The notes under the pieces are model-generated. The model saw only the letters and a list, made by a program, of their open reading frames with translations, had not been told where the DNA came from and searched no databases. The position numbers and the translations under genes are program-made. 64,000 nucleotides of DNA from the NCBI RefSeq assembly GCF_009709675.1, contig NZ_WMLB01000026.1:19889-83888 (forward strand). The letters are read 5' to 3'. Position 1 is the stretch's first letter, and every line of letters begins with the position of its first letter. The DNA comes from Agromyces bracchium. GTDB lineage: Bacteria > Actinomycetota > Actinomycetes > Actinomycetales > Microbacteriaceae. Shown here one piece after another: positions 42,805 through 50,985 of this stretch.

Positions 42805-42823
42805 CTATTTGGCTGCGAAATAG
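42805..42823. promoter_or_regulatory. Inverted repeat resembling a ROK (NagC/Mlc-type) operator
   Basis: CTATTT (42805-42810) and AAATAG (42818-42823) flank GGCTGCG, in the divergent region between the Gfo/Idh/MocA gene and the ROK gene. NagC/Mlc-type repressors bind TATTT-spacer-AAATA sites, so this is a good candidate for autoregulation and control of the 42.7-32.4 kb array. Confidence 0.55.
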
Positions 42824-42858
42824 CCCGGAACTGCGCGGTGTTGTGTCAGAATCTGTGC

Positions 42859-44127
42859 ATGTCACGCGAGTCCACACTCCGCTTCGGCGCACAGACCGAC
42901 GAGGTCACGAGCCTCCTGCGCATCGTGAACCTCGTGCGAACGGGCGAGGCCGCAACCCGACCCGAGATCGGGCGGGTCACCGGGCTCGGGCGCGGCGTCG
43001 TCACGCAGCGCGTCGACCAGGCGATCGACATGGGCTTCCTCGCCGACGGCGAGTACGGCCCCTCGTCCGGCGGCCGCGCACCGCGCACGCTCCGGTTCCG
43101 GTCCGAGCAGGGGCGGATCATCGTGTGCGCGTTCGGAGCGCTGCACATCCGGGTCGGCATCGCCTCGCTCGACGGTGACATCATCGACGATCGCCACATC
43201 GGGTGGGACATCGCACGAGGCCCCGCAGAGACCATCGACCGTGCACTCGAACTCGCCGACGAGATCCTCGCGCGCCATGAGGACGTGCCGGTCTGGGGCG
43301 TCGCCGTCGGCATCCCCGGACCCGTCGACTTCGACAGCGGGCGACCCGTCGCCCCGCCCATCATGCCCGGATGGAACGGCTTCGACATGCGTCGACGCTT
43401 CGAGGAGCGCTTCGACGCTCCGACCTGGGTCGACAACGACGTCAACCTCCTCGCCTTCAGCGAGCGATCGCGCCGACAGGACGAGCGGCTCGACCTGATC
43501 TTCTTCAAGGTCGGCACCGGAATCGGCGCGGGACTCCTCTCGCAGGGACGCATCCATCGCGGCGCCAACGGCGCGGCGGGCGACGTCGGGCACGTGCGCG
43601 TGCTCGAGTCGAACTCGCAGTGCCGGTGCGGCAAGGTCGGCTGCCTCGAGGCCGAGGCGGGCGGGTGGGCGCTCGTCCGCGACGCCGAGCGAGCCGTTGC
43701 GGATGGCGCGGGCGGAACCCTCGCGCGGGATGCCGCCGATGGCGAGCCGATCACGCCGCAGGCCATCGCGATCGCCGCGATGAACGGCGACGCCCTCGCG
43801 ATCTCGCTGATCCAGCGATCCGCGCGACTCGTGGGCGAGTCCATCGCGGCGCTCGTGAACATGTTCAACCCGGCCGTGATCGTGGTCGGCGGCGCCGTGT
43901 CGTCGGCGGGCGAGGTGTTTCTCGCCGAGGTGCGGCAGCGCGTGTACGAGCTGTCGCTTCCGCTCGCGACCCGCGACCTCGCGATCGTGCGCTCGCTCGG
44001 CGATGAGCGAGAGCCGCTCCGCGGCGGTGCCGAGATGGTCCGCGAGCAGCTGTTCGAGACGACCTTCCCGCGGTGGTTCGCGGAGGGGCGTCCCACCATC
44101 CGGGACGTCATGCCCGCGGCATCCTGA
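42859..44127 (+). CDS. ROK family transcriptional repressor
   Basis: A 422-residue regulator with an N-terminal winged helix (about 15-75: LLRIVNLVRTGEAATRPEIG then GRGVVTQRVDQAIDMGFL) and a C-terminal ROK sugar-binding domain. The zinc motif CRCGKVGCLE is present in ESNSQCRCGKVGCLEAEAG. The ATP-site DxGxT of the kinases is absent, so this is a repressor and not a kinase. It sits centrally: divergent from the array below 42.7 kb and upstream of the 44.2-45.7 kb unit. It probably senses a sugar released from the glycosides. A TGTCAGAATC word lies immediately before its start. Confidence 0.92.
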   Translation: MSRESTLRFGAQTDEVTSLLRIVNLVRTGEAATRPEIGRVTGLGRGVVTQRVDQAIDMGFLADGEYGPSSGGRAPRTLRFRSEQGRIIVCAFGALHIRVGIASLDGDIIDDRHIGWDIARGPAETIDRALELADEILARHEDVPVWGVAVGIPGPVDFDSGRPVAPPIMPGWNGFDMRRRFEERFDAPTWVDNDVNLLAFSERSRRQDERLDLIFFKVGTGIGAGLLSQGRIHRGANGAAGDVGHVRVLESNSQCRCGKVGCLEAEAGGWALVRDAERAVADGAGGTLARDAADGEPITPQAIAIAAMNGDALAISLIQRSARLVGESIAALVNMFNPAVIVVGGAVSSAGEVFLAEVRQRVYELSLPLATRDLAIVRSLGDEREPLRGGAEMVREQLFETTFPRWFAEGRPTIRDVMPAAS

Positions 44128-44194
44128 TCACTTCTTTCTTTTTTTGACATAAGCGCGTATCTTTCTGTCTCAACGTGAGACCCGAAGGAGCGCC

Positions 44195-44260
44195 ATGTCC
44201 GAATCGAAGGCCCACCGCGTCCTCGGCGGACTCGCCGAGGCGGAGCGAGACGACGGATGA
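44195..44260 (+). CDS. Very small leader-type ORF, 21 residues
   Basis: An ATG at 44195 follows a strong GAAGGAG ribosome site by 5 bases and encodes 21 residues (starting MSESKAHRVLGGL, ending RDDG). The stop TGA overlaps the next ATG (44257) as ATGA. The downstream deglycosidase beta gene lacks its own good ribosome site, so its translation probably depends on ribosomes finishing this peptide. It could be a coupling leader or the stub of a longer deleted gene. No function is assigned to the peptide. Confidence 0.55.
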   Translation: MSESKAHRVLGGLAEAERDDG

Positions 44261-44670
44261 CGCTCACCGCGCTCCGTGAGGATGCCCTCGCCTCGACGCC
44301 CACCGGTGCGACGGTCCGACTCGGCCTGCCCTGGATCCGTTCGCTCCCGCTCGCGAGCCTCGACGGCCTCGAGGTGACGATCGACGGCCGGCCGGTCGAG
44401 ACGATCGGACTGGAGCTTGGCGGTCGACTGGTCGGACCGTCGGCACTCGCCGACGAACCCGGGTGGTGGTTCCTCCAGGACCGCCTCGTGATCCACGTCG
44501 ATCGGATGCTGGAACCCGGTGCCCACGACATCTCCGTCGCCTTCACGCTGATGATCCCGTACCTGCAGGCCGGACCGGACCGACCGCTCACCCTCCCGTT
44601 CATCGCAGAGCGCACGCTCGTGCTCGACCTCGAGTCGGCCGCCCCGTCCGTCGCTCGCGACGTCGCCTGA
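44257..44670 (+). CDS. C-glycoside deglycosidase beta subunit-like protein (DUF6379), copy 5
   Basis: A 137-residue member of the same small beta family, with LGLPWIRSLPLASLDGLEV (22-40) matching the LPWYRSLWLS motif, and the strands GWWFLQDRLVIHVDRM and FTLMIPYLQAGPD. The C-terminal GADGGPG loop is reduced to AGPDRPL. It is coupled to the leader ORF upstream and lies 15 bp before its alpha partner. It is transcribed from the ROK side, separate from the other copies. Confidence 0.78.
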   Translation: MTLTALREDALASTPTGATVRLGLPWIRSLPLASLDGLEVTIDGRPVETIGLELGGRLVGPSALADEPGWWFLQDRLVIHVDRMLEPGAHDISVAFTLMIPYLQAGPDRPLTLPFIAERTLVLDLESAAPSVARDVA

Positions 44671-44685
44671 TCCCCGGAGGCACTC

Positions 44686-45726
44686 GTGAACCCCGAACTC
44701 CCGGCCGGCTGGACCCTGGCCGCCAGCGCCTTCAACTGGACGCCCGACGTCATCCGGGCCGAACGCACGGCAACGGACATCGCGGTCGGCATCGTCGAGG
44801 ACGGGATCGCGTCGACCATCGAACTCGAACCGGGCCAGCTCTGGCGCTCGTTCCCTGCGCCGCTCGACCGCGAGGTCGACGAACTCCGGGAGCGCCTCGA
44901 CGCCGCACACGGTCGTGTGAGCATCGTCGGCGCCAGCCTCGACGACTGGATCGACACGACGCATCATCGAACCGATGCCGAGCGGCTGGAGTTCCTCCGC
45001 CCGCAGCTGCAGGCCGCGCACCGCGTCGGCGCGTCCGGGGTGCGACTGCCGGTCGGGCAGGCCGGCCGGGGACTGCTCGAGCAGATCCTGCCGCTCCTCG
45101 CCGATCTCGACCTCGTGCTCTACGAGGAGATCCAGGGGCAGCAGTCGCCGACTTCACCGGCCACCGCGCCGGCGATTCGGACCATCGCAGACCTGGACGA
45201 TCCGCACCTCCGCCTCCTCGTCGACATCAGCATGCTCATGCCCGCGCTCCCGCCGAGCTACCTCGAGCGCCTCGATCGCGCCGGCATCCCCCATGCGCTG
45301 CTCGCGCGCCTCGAGCACGACTGGCAGGACCCGTCGACGGGCGATGCCGTCGTCGAGCATCTCCGCTCGGGCGCCGTGCCCGCATCGATCCACGCGATGT
45401 ACATGAACCTGCTGGTGCGGTTCGGCCGCTCCCCGGCGAGCGAGCTCCGCGACATCCTGCCGCTCGTCGGCGCGTTCCACCTGAAGTTCTGGGATCTCGA
45501 TGACGCCGACGCCCGCGTGTCGGCGCCGATCCGCGACCTGGGCGCCGTGCTCGCCGGGACGCCGTTCATGGGCACGCTCACCAGCGAGTGGGGCGGCCAC
45601 GAATGGCTGGAGGAAGCCGACGCGTCCGACATGACGCGACGCCACCTCGCCCTCGCCCGCGGGGCGCTCGTCGAGGGTGGGCTCGTCGCCGCGGGCATCG
45701 GGCGAGCGCATCACGGAGCGCAATGA
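44686..45726 (+). CDS. C-glycoside deglycosidase alpha subunit-like TIM barrel (copy 5, diverged)
   Basis: A 346-residue protein, the most diverged alpha-like copy. It still shows candidate ligands E147/E148 (LYEEIQG), D180 (LLVDISM), H265 (FHLKFWDLDD) and E301 (TSEWGGHEW), with the MYMNLLVRFGR segment matching the ...LAFNMHG... region of the others. It lacks the MGRRxDRD segment. The GTG at 44686 has GGAGG 5-9 bases upstream. It pairs with the beta copy just before it. A distinct substrate, or a role on a released intermediate, is possible. Confidence 0.75.
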   Translation: MNPELPAGWTLAASAFNWTPDVIRAERTATDIAVGIVEDGIASTIELEPGQLWRSFPAPLDREVDELRERLDAAHGRVSIVGASLDDWIDTTHHRTDAERLEFLRPQLQAAHRVGASGVRLPVGQAGRGLLEQILPLLADLDLVLYEEIQGQQSPTSPATAPAIRTIADLDDPHLRLLVDISMLMPALPPSYLERLDRAGIPHALLARLEHDWQDPSTGDAVVEHLRSGAVPASIHAMYMNLLVRFGRSPASELRDILPLVGAFHLKFWDLDDADARVSAPIRDLGAVLAGTPFMGTLTSEWGGHEWLEEADASDMTRRHLALARGALVEGGLVAAGIGRAHHGAQ

Positions 45727-45794
45727 GCTAGCGATCGGCATCGATCACGTTGATAGACTGGGCTGACCCGACCCCAGTGAAGGAACACAACGAC

Positions 45795-46727
45795 GTGTCC
45801 GATTCCCATGCTCCGCTCTCGCGACTCGACCTCAATCTGCTCGTGTCGCTCGACGCCCTGCTCACCGAGCGCAGCGTGACCCGCGCCGCCGAACGCCTCC
45901 ACCTCAGCCAGCCCGCGCTGAGTGCGTCACTGGCGCGCCTCCGGACGCACTTCAACGACCCGATCCTGGCGCGCAGCGGCAACACCTACGAGCTCACCCC
46001 GCTCGCCTCGCGGCTGACCGAGCACACCGCCGCGGCCCTCGACGCCGCCCGCCGCGTCTTCGAGAGCTCGGCCGAGTGGGACCCGAGCCAGTCGACCCGC
46101 GAGTTCGCCATCTACGGCTCCGACTACAGCTTCGCCACGACCGGTCGACGGGTCGCCGCGCTCGCGGCCGAGCGGGCTCCGGGCGTGCGCTTCCGATTCA
46201 TGGTCCACAACCAGCAGATCGTCGAGGACGCCGTGAACCGCCTCCGCGGAGCCGATGCACTGCTCATGCCGCACGGGTTCCTGACGGACCTGCCGTACAC
46301 CGACCTCTGGACGGACCGCTGGGTCGTCGTCGCCGACGAGGGCAACACGGCGGTCCACGACGAGGTGACCCTCGAGCACACCGCCGAACTCCCGTGGGTC
46401 TTCACGTACATGTCGCGTTCGGCCTTCACCTCCGCGACGCGCCAGATCCAGCAGCTGGGCATCGAGCCGCACGTCGAGGCGGTCGTCGAGAGCTTCCTGC
46501 TGAACCCGATGTTCGTCGTGGGCACGAACCGCCTCGCGCTCGTCCAGGCGAGCCTGGCCGACTACGCGCGGCACGCCGCCGGGGTCCGCGTGTTCGAGCC
46601 GCCGTTCGATGCGACGCCGATCCACAACGCGATGTGGTGGCATCCGGTGCACCGCCGCGACCCCGAGCACGAGTGGCTGCGCGGGCTCTTCGTGGAGGCC
46701 TCCGCGGGCCTCGGCGTCGACGACTGA
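45795..46727 (+). CDS. LysR family transcriptional regulator
   Basis: A 310-residue regulator with an N-terminal winged helix (LDLNLLVSLDALLTERSVTRAAERLHLSQPALSASL motif region, about 11-46, written here in part) and a C-terminal periplasmic-binding-like effector domain (about 95-300). The GTG at 45795 was chosen because AAGGAA lies at a usable distance and the protein then starts just before the helix-turn-helix; a TTG at 45750 is an alternative. It is convergent with the aromatic operon (9-bp gap at 46728-46736), so it may control that operon or the unit upstream. Confidence 0.9.
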   Translation: MSDSHAPLSRLDLNLLVSLDALLTERSVTRAAERLHLSQPALSASLARLRTHFNDPILARSGNTYELTPLASRLTEHTAAALDAARRVFESSAEWDPSQSTREFAIYGSDYSFATTGRRVAALAAERAPGVRFRFMVHNQQIVEDAVNRLRGADALLMPHGFLTDLPYTDLWTDRWVVVADEGNTAVHDEVTLEHTAELPWVFTYMSRSAFTSATRQIQQLGIEPHVEAVVESFLLNPMFVVGTNRLALVQASLADYARHAAGVRVFEPPFDATPIHNAMWWHPVHRRDPEHEWLRGLFVEASAGLGVDD

Positions 46728-46736
46728 GCGCCGAGG

Positions 46737-47720
46737 TCAGTTCCGCGCGCGGTCGCGGGGTCGCCGCCGCGCGGCGGGGATGTCCGGCACCGCTCGTGCA
46801 CGGCCGACGACGTTCCGGATCTCGCCGATCCGCTCCACGTGCATCACGACCTCGTCGCCCTCTGCGAGCGGCGGAGGGGTCAGTTCGCCCGCGCGGCCCC
46901 AGAGCTCTGCGAGGCATCCGCCGTTGCCCGCCGTCCCCGACCCGAGCACGTCGCCCGGCACGACCCGCGAATCGCGGGAGGCGTACGCCACGAGCTCCCC
47001 GAACGGCCAGCCCATGTTCGACAGCAGGTCGTGCCCGAGGCGCTCGCCGTTGACGAAGACCTGCATGGCGACGGGGAGGAACCCCTCGTCGTCGACCAGG
47101 TCGGCGAACTCGTCGGCGGTGGTGATCCATGGGCCGAGTGTCGTGGCGAAGTCCTTGCCCTTGGCCGGCCCCAGCCGCACCTTCATCTCGCGACCCTGGA
47201 TGTCGCGCGCCGACCAGTCGTTGAAGATCGTGTAGCCGAAGATGTGGCCGACGGCCTCGGCGGGAGCCAGGTCGCGACCGTCGGAACCGACGACGCCGCC
47301 GATCACCGCGCCGACCTCGAGCTCGAAGTCGAGCCGCCCGGTCGCGGGCGGGCGCACCACGTCGCCGGTCGCCACGATCGAGTGCGGGTTCGTGAAGTAG
47401 AAGGTCGGGTAGGTGTACCACTCGTCGGCGACGTGGCTCGCGCCGTCGACCGAGGCGGTCACGCCCTCGACGTGCTCCTCGAAGGCGACGAAGTCGCGCA
47501 CGCTCGCGGGCACGACCGGAGCGAGCAGCTCGACGTCGGCGAGGGGCAGGGCGGATGCCGCGGCGTCGCCCTCCAACTCGGCGGCGAGCGTCGGCAGATC
47601 GGCGAGTCCTGCGGCGAGCACGTCGGCGACCGAGAGCCCGCGCGGGAATGGCACGACGCCATCGCCGATCACGAACCCCTCTCCGACCGCGCCGGCGTGC
47701 GTCCAGCGCGCGATCCTCAT
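46737..47720 (-). CDS. Fumarylacetoacetate hydrolase (FAH) family protein
   Basis: A 327-residue FAH-fold enzyme. The metal-binding acidic residues are in LDFELEVGAVIGG (about 131-143) and downstream in GHIFGYTIFNDWSARDIQ, with KDFATTLGPWI and GSGTAGNGGCLAELWG following. The family cleaves or decarboxylates beta-diketo acids from aromatic ring cleavage. It is the last gene of the 52.0-46.7 kb operon, ATGA-coupled to the amidohydrolase. The Arg-rich tail (RRRPRDRARN) is not part of the fold. The precise substrate is unknown. Confidence 0.88.
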   Translation of the reverse strand: MRIARWTHAGAVGEGFVIGDGVVPFPRGLSVADVLAAGLADLPTLAAELEGDAAASALPLADVELLAPVVPASVRDFVAFEEHVEGVTASVDGASHVADEWYTYPTFYFTNPHSIVATGDVVRPPATGRLDFELEVGAVIGGVVGSDGRDLAPAEAVGHIFGYTIFNDWSARDIQGREMKVRLGPAKGKDFATTLGPWITTADEFADLVDDEGFLPVAMQVFVNGERLGHDLLSNMGWPFGELVAYASRDSRVVPGDVLGSGTAGNGGCLAELWGRAGELTPPPLAEGDEVVMHVERIGEIRNVVGRARAVPDIPAARRRPRDRARN

Positions 47721-48775
47721 GCGACTCCCCCGGCCGCGACCGGGTGTGCGCCTCGGTCGGGCAGCCGCGCGCCGAACAACTCGACCGCGTTTCCCGAGAG
47801 GACGGCGCGCGCCGCCGCCTCGTCGAGCCCGGCCTCGCGCACCCGCTCGACCGGGTCGTCGACGCCCATGTCGAACGGATAGTCGGTGCCGACGAGCACC
47901 CGATCGGCGCCCGCGGCCGCCACGAGGGCGCGCAGCGCATCCGGCGTGTGCACGAGCGAGTCGAAGCGCAGGCGCCGCAGGTACGACGACGGCAGGTCGC
48001 GGCATCCGTGGGCCTCGGGGCGAACCTGCCATGCATGGTCGGAGCGCCCGAGGAAGGTCGGCAGGTAGCCCCCGCCGTGGGCGGCAACGAGCTTCAACCC
48101 CGGATGCCGGTCGAGCACGCCCGAGAAGATCAGGTGCGAAAGTGCGACCGCGTTCTCGACCGGCTGGCCGACCGTGTTCGAGAGGTAGAACCGGTCGAGC
48201 CGTTCGTCGAGGCTGCAGCCGAACGGGTGCAGGAACACGATCGCGTCGAGCTCGACGGCGCGCGACCAGAGCGGCTCGAGCCGCTCATCGGAGAGCTCCA
48301 CGTCACCGGCGAACGACGAGAGTTCGACCCCGGCGAGGCCGTGCTCGAGGACGGCGTCCTCGAGTGCCGCGACGATCAGGTGCGGATGCTGCAGCGGCAC
48401 GAGCCCGAGCCCGACGAGTCGCTCGGGAGCACCGGCGACGTGCTCGGCGATCGCGCGGTTCGCCTCGCGGGCAGCCCACACGGCGAGGTCCTCCCCCGCC
48501 CACGGGTAGTAGTGCGACGGCGACGGCGAGACGACCTGCACGTCCACTCCCTGCCGGTCCATCTCGGCCAGGCGCGCGTCGAGCGAGGTGAGGAGCGCCA
48601 TCCGCTCGCCGATCATGCGCCCGGATGCCGCGAGGCTCTCCGGCCCGTTCCGACGCGCCTCCAGCGCCTGCGCTGACGCGAACCCCTCGGGATCGCGTTC
48701 GCCGACGGCCCGCTGCAGCGCCGGGAGGAGCAGGTGGGCGTGCACGTCGACGACGGGCGAGGGCGACCCGCTCAT
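47717..48775 (-). CDS. Amidohydrolase family protein (ACMSD / gamma-resorcylate decarboxylase-like)
   Basis: A 352-residue TIM-barrel metal enzyme of amidohydrolase_2 type. Ligands are seen in VDVHAHLLLP (H12 and H14), FLHPFG, AAHGGGYLP and VGTDYPFDMG. Relatives decarboxylate aromatic acids or hydrolyse ring-cleavage products. It is ATGA-coupled to the flavin monooxygenase upstream and to the FAH gene downstream, which fits a decarboxylase or hydrolase step in aromatic acid breakdown. Confidence 0.87.
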   Translation of the reverse strand: MSGSPSPVVDVHAHLLLPALQRAVGERDPEGFASAQALEARRNGPESLAASGRMIGERMALLTSLDARLAEMDRQGVDVQVVSPSPSHYYPWAGEDLAVWAAREANRAIAEHVAGAPERLVGLGLVPLQHPHLIVAALEDAVLEHGLAGVELSSFAGDVELSDERLEPLWSRAVELDAIVFLHPFGCSLDERLDRFYLSNTVGQPVENAVALSHLIFSGVLDRHPGLKLVAAHGGGYLPTFLGRSDHAWQVRPEAHGCRDLPSSYLRRLRFDSLVHTPDALRALVAAAGADRVLVGTDYPFDMGVDDPVERVREAGLDEAAARAVLSGNAVELFGARLPDRGAHPVAAGGVA

Positions 48776-49905
48776 GCGGGCTCGCTCACGAGCATCGCGA
48801 TGCGCCGCATGAGACCGGGCACGTCGGCGTCCTGCACGTGGTCGATCTGCCACTGGCCGAGCTGCACCGAGGCCTCGACGACCTCGGTGGCGCGGGGCAG
48901 CCGCCGCGCGTGGAACTCGTCCCAGAGCGACTGGTCGACGGCGTCCCGGCCGAGTAGGAGTTCGGCGAGCACGACCGCGTCCTCGCCGGCCTGGGCGGCG
49001 CCCTGCGCGATCGTGGGCGGGCAGCTGTGCGCGGCGTCGCCGATCACCACGACACGGCCGCGGTTCCACGCATCGGGGATCACGTGCCGGGTGAACCACG
49101 TGTAGTTCACCCGGGAGGCGCCGTCGAGCGACTCGCGGATCTCGTTCCACGGGCCGCCGTACGCCTGCGAGAGCTCCTTCATGACCTCGACGCCCTGCTC
49201 CGGCGAGAGCAGGTGGCGGTCCTGCGCGGGTTCGACGAGGTAGGCGTACATCATGTCCTCGCTCGTCGGGCAGTACCCGGCGATGTAGACGGGTCCGCCG
49301 TAGTACAGGTCGGTCTGCGTGACCTCCTCCGGGCGCGGCACGAAGGCGCGCCAGATGCCCATGCCGGTCCGCTCGGGCTCGATGTCGATGCCGAGCCGGC
49401 TCCGAATGCTGGAGTTGAGGCCGTCTGCACCGATCAGCAGGTCGTAGCGAGCCGTCGACCCATCACTCAGGACGACGTCGACGCCGGTGTCGTCCTGCGT
49501 GAAGCTCGACACGGTCGTGCCGTAGCGGATGCGCGCGCCGAGCTCCGTCGCTCGGTCGGCGAGGATCCGCGCCAGGTCGGGGCGGTACATGCCGGCGACC
49601 GCCGGGTAGTCGGGTCCGCCCGTCCGCGCGTCGGGGATCTGCGCGATGAACGGGGCGTCGGGGCCGGGCGCGCGCAGGCCGGTCTGGTTGAAGAAGTAAC
49701 CGGCCTCCTGCACCTGGTCCCACACGCCGAGACGGTCGAACACGCGCAACGCGTTGCCCTGGAGCGTGATGCCGGAGCCGAGGGCGGAGAGGTCGGGCTT
49801 GACCTCGAAGACGTCGACGTCGACGCCCCCTTCGGCGAGCAGGATGGCGGCGGCGCTGCCGGCCACTCCGGAGCCGACGATCGCGACGCGGGAGACTGCG
49901 GTCAT
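48772..49905 (-). CDS. FAD-dependent aromatic monooxygenase (3-hydroxybenzoate 6-hydroxylase / salicylate hydroxylase-like)
   Basis: A 377-residue group A flavoprotein hydroxylase. Motifs are GSGVAGSAAAILLAEGG (11-27) for ADP binding, the DG motif LLIGADGLNSSIR, and the GD motif VVIGDAAHSCPPTIAQGAA. It uses NAD(P)H and oxygen to hydroxylate, or oxidatively decarboxylate, an aromatic acid. It lies in a five-gene operon with two FAH-type hydrolases, but no ring-cleaving dioxygenase is in the operon. The substrate cannot be told from sequence. Confidence 0.9.
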   Translation of the reverse strand: MTAVSRVAIVGSGVAGSAAAILLAEGGVDVDVFEVKPDLSALGSGITLQGNALRVFDRLGVWDQVQEAGYFFNQTGLRAPGPDAPFIAQIPDARTGGPDYPAVAGMYRPDLARILADRATELGARIRYGTTVSSFTQDDTGVDVVLSDGSTARYDLLIGADGLNSSIRSRLGIDIEPERTGMGIWRAFVPRPEEVTQTDLYYGGPVYIAGYCPTSEDMMYAYLVEPAQDRHLLSPEQGVEVMKELSQAYGGPWNEIRESLDGASRVNYTWFTRHVIPDAWNRGRVVVIGDAAHSCPPTIAQGAAQAGEDAVVLAELLLGRDAVDQSLWDEFHARRLPRATEVVEASVQLGQWQIDHVQDADVPGLMRRIAMLVSEPA

Positions 49906-49938
49906 GGTGGATCCCTCCTTTGGGATTCGGTTCGGGTC

Positions 49939-50985
49939 TTACTTCAGGGCGACGGGGTTCACGGGCGAGCCGACGGCGCCGGTGATCGGAAGTGGCGGTG
50001 CGACGAGCAGGAACTCGTAGACACCGTCGGCGGCGCAATCCGCGGCGAGCGCCTCGAGGTCCCACATCTCGCCGACGGTGAGTCCGAGGTTCGGGATCAC
50101 GACCTGGTGCAGCGGCTGGAACGCGTCGTCGAACTCGTTCGGACGCACCTCGAAGCCCCACGTGTCGGTCGCGATCGCCGCGATCTCCGTGCGATGGAGC
50201 CATCCGGCCGTCGTGAACGACAGACCCGCGCTGGGTCCGCCCGCGTAGCCGTTCCAGCCCTCGCGGAGGGCGCGGGCGTAGCGACCGGTTCGCACGAGCA
50301 CGAGGTCGCCGCGGCCGACGGCGCTCGTCGCGCCCTGGGCCTCGATGCAGGCGTCGAGTTCGGCGGCGGTGATGGCGTAGCCGTCTGGCAACTCGCCCGC
50401 AGAAGCGTCGTCGGTCGCCTCGGGCCACAGGAAGCGGCCGAGGTCGAGCAGGACGCCGCGTCCGACGATGGCGGACGCCGCGTGCTCGATGCCGGTGACG
50501 AGGTCGCCGTCGCTCGTGACGACCTGACCGGCCGGACGACCGTTCCATGCCAGGCCGCGGTCGAAGATGTGGCCCAGGCCGTCCCACTGCGTGGAGCACT
50601 GCAGCGGCATGGCGATGACGTCGTCGGCGCCGCCGATGCCGTGCGGGAAGCCCTGGTTCCCGGCCGCGGCATCCGTACCGGTGTCGAGCATCGTGTGCAC
50701 CGGGTTCGTGCGGCGGCGCCAGCCCTGCTGGGGGCCGTTCATGTCGAACGGCTGCGAGAGCGAGAAGGTCGCGCCGCGCCGCACCAGCGCGGCTGCACGG
50801 GCGCGCTCGGCATCGCCGATGAAGTTCAGCGTGCCGAGCCGGTCGTCCTCGCCCCAGCGGCCCCAGTTGCGGTACGCGTCGGCGGCCTCGGCGATGTGCC
50901 GTTCGGGGTCGGTGCGGTCGAGCGCGGCCGGGTCCTCGGTCGGGGTGGTCCGGGCAGCGGATGCCGCGGCGGCGGACGACGTCAT
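49939..50985 (-). CDS. Cyclase family protein (kynurenine formamidase-like metal hydrolase)
   Basis: A 348-residue protein of the cyclase family (PF04199 type). CSTQWDGLGHIFDRG corresponds to the family's metal-binding HxGTHxDxPxH region, although the first His is Gln here, and GRGVLLDLGRFL and GDLVLVRTGRY are conserved. Family members hydrolyse amides or lactones or cleave strained rings. The start overlaps the FAH gene upstream by ATGA; a 33-bp gap separates it from the monooxygenase. It probably opens a cyclic intermediate in the pathway. Confidence 0.85.
   Translation of the reverse strand: MTSSAAAASAARTTPTEDPAALDRTDPERHIAEAADAYRNWGRWGEDDRLGTLNFIGDAERARAAALVRRGATFSLSQPFDMNGPQQGWRRRTNPVHTMLDTGTDAAAGNQGFPHGIGGADDVIAMPLQCSTQWDGLGHIFDRGLAWNGRPAGQVVTSDGDLVTGIEHAASAIVGRGVLLDLGRFLWPEATDDASAGELPDGYAITAAELDACIEAQGATSAVGRGDLVLVRTGRYARALREGWNGYAGGPSAGLSFTTAGWLHRTEIAAIATDTWGFEVRPNEFDDAFQPLHQVVIPNLGLTVGEMWDLEALAADCAADGVYEFLLVAPPLPITGAVGSPVNPVALK

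Noticed and set aside
44141..44172. TTGACA-like -35 box before the leader ORF
   Set aside because: TTGACA is present at 44144-44149, but no acceptable -10 box lies 16-18 bases downstream, so no promoter was annotated.
45737..45760. LysR box (T-N11-A type) before the LysR gene
   Set aside because: ATCA-CGT-TGAT is short and overlaps the alternative start; it is not distinctive enough to call.
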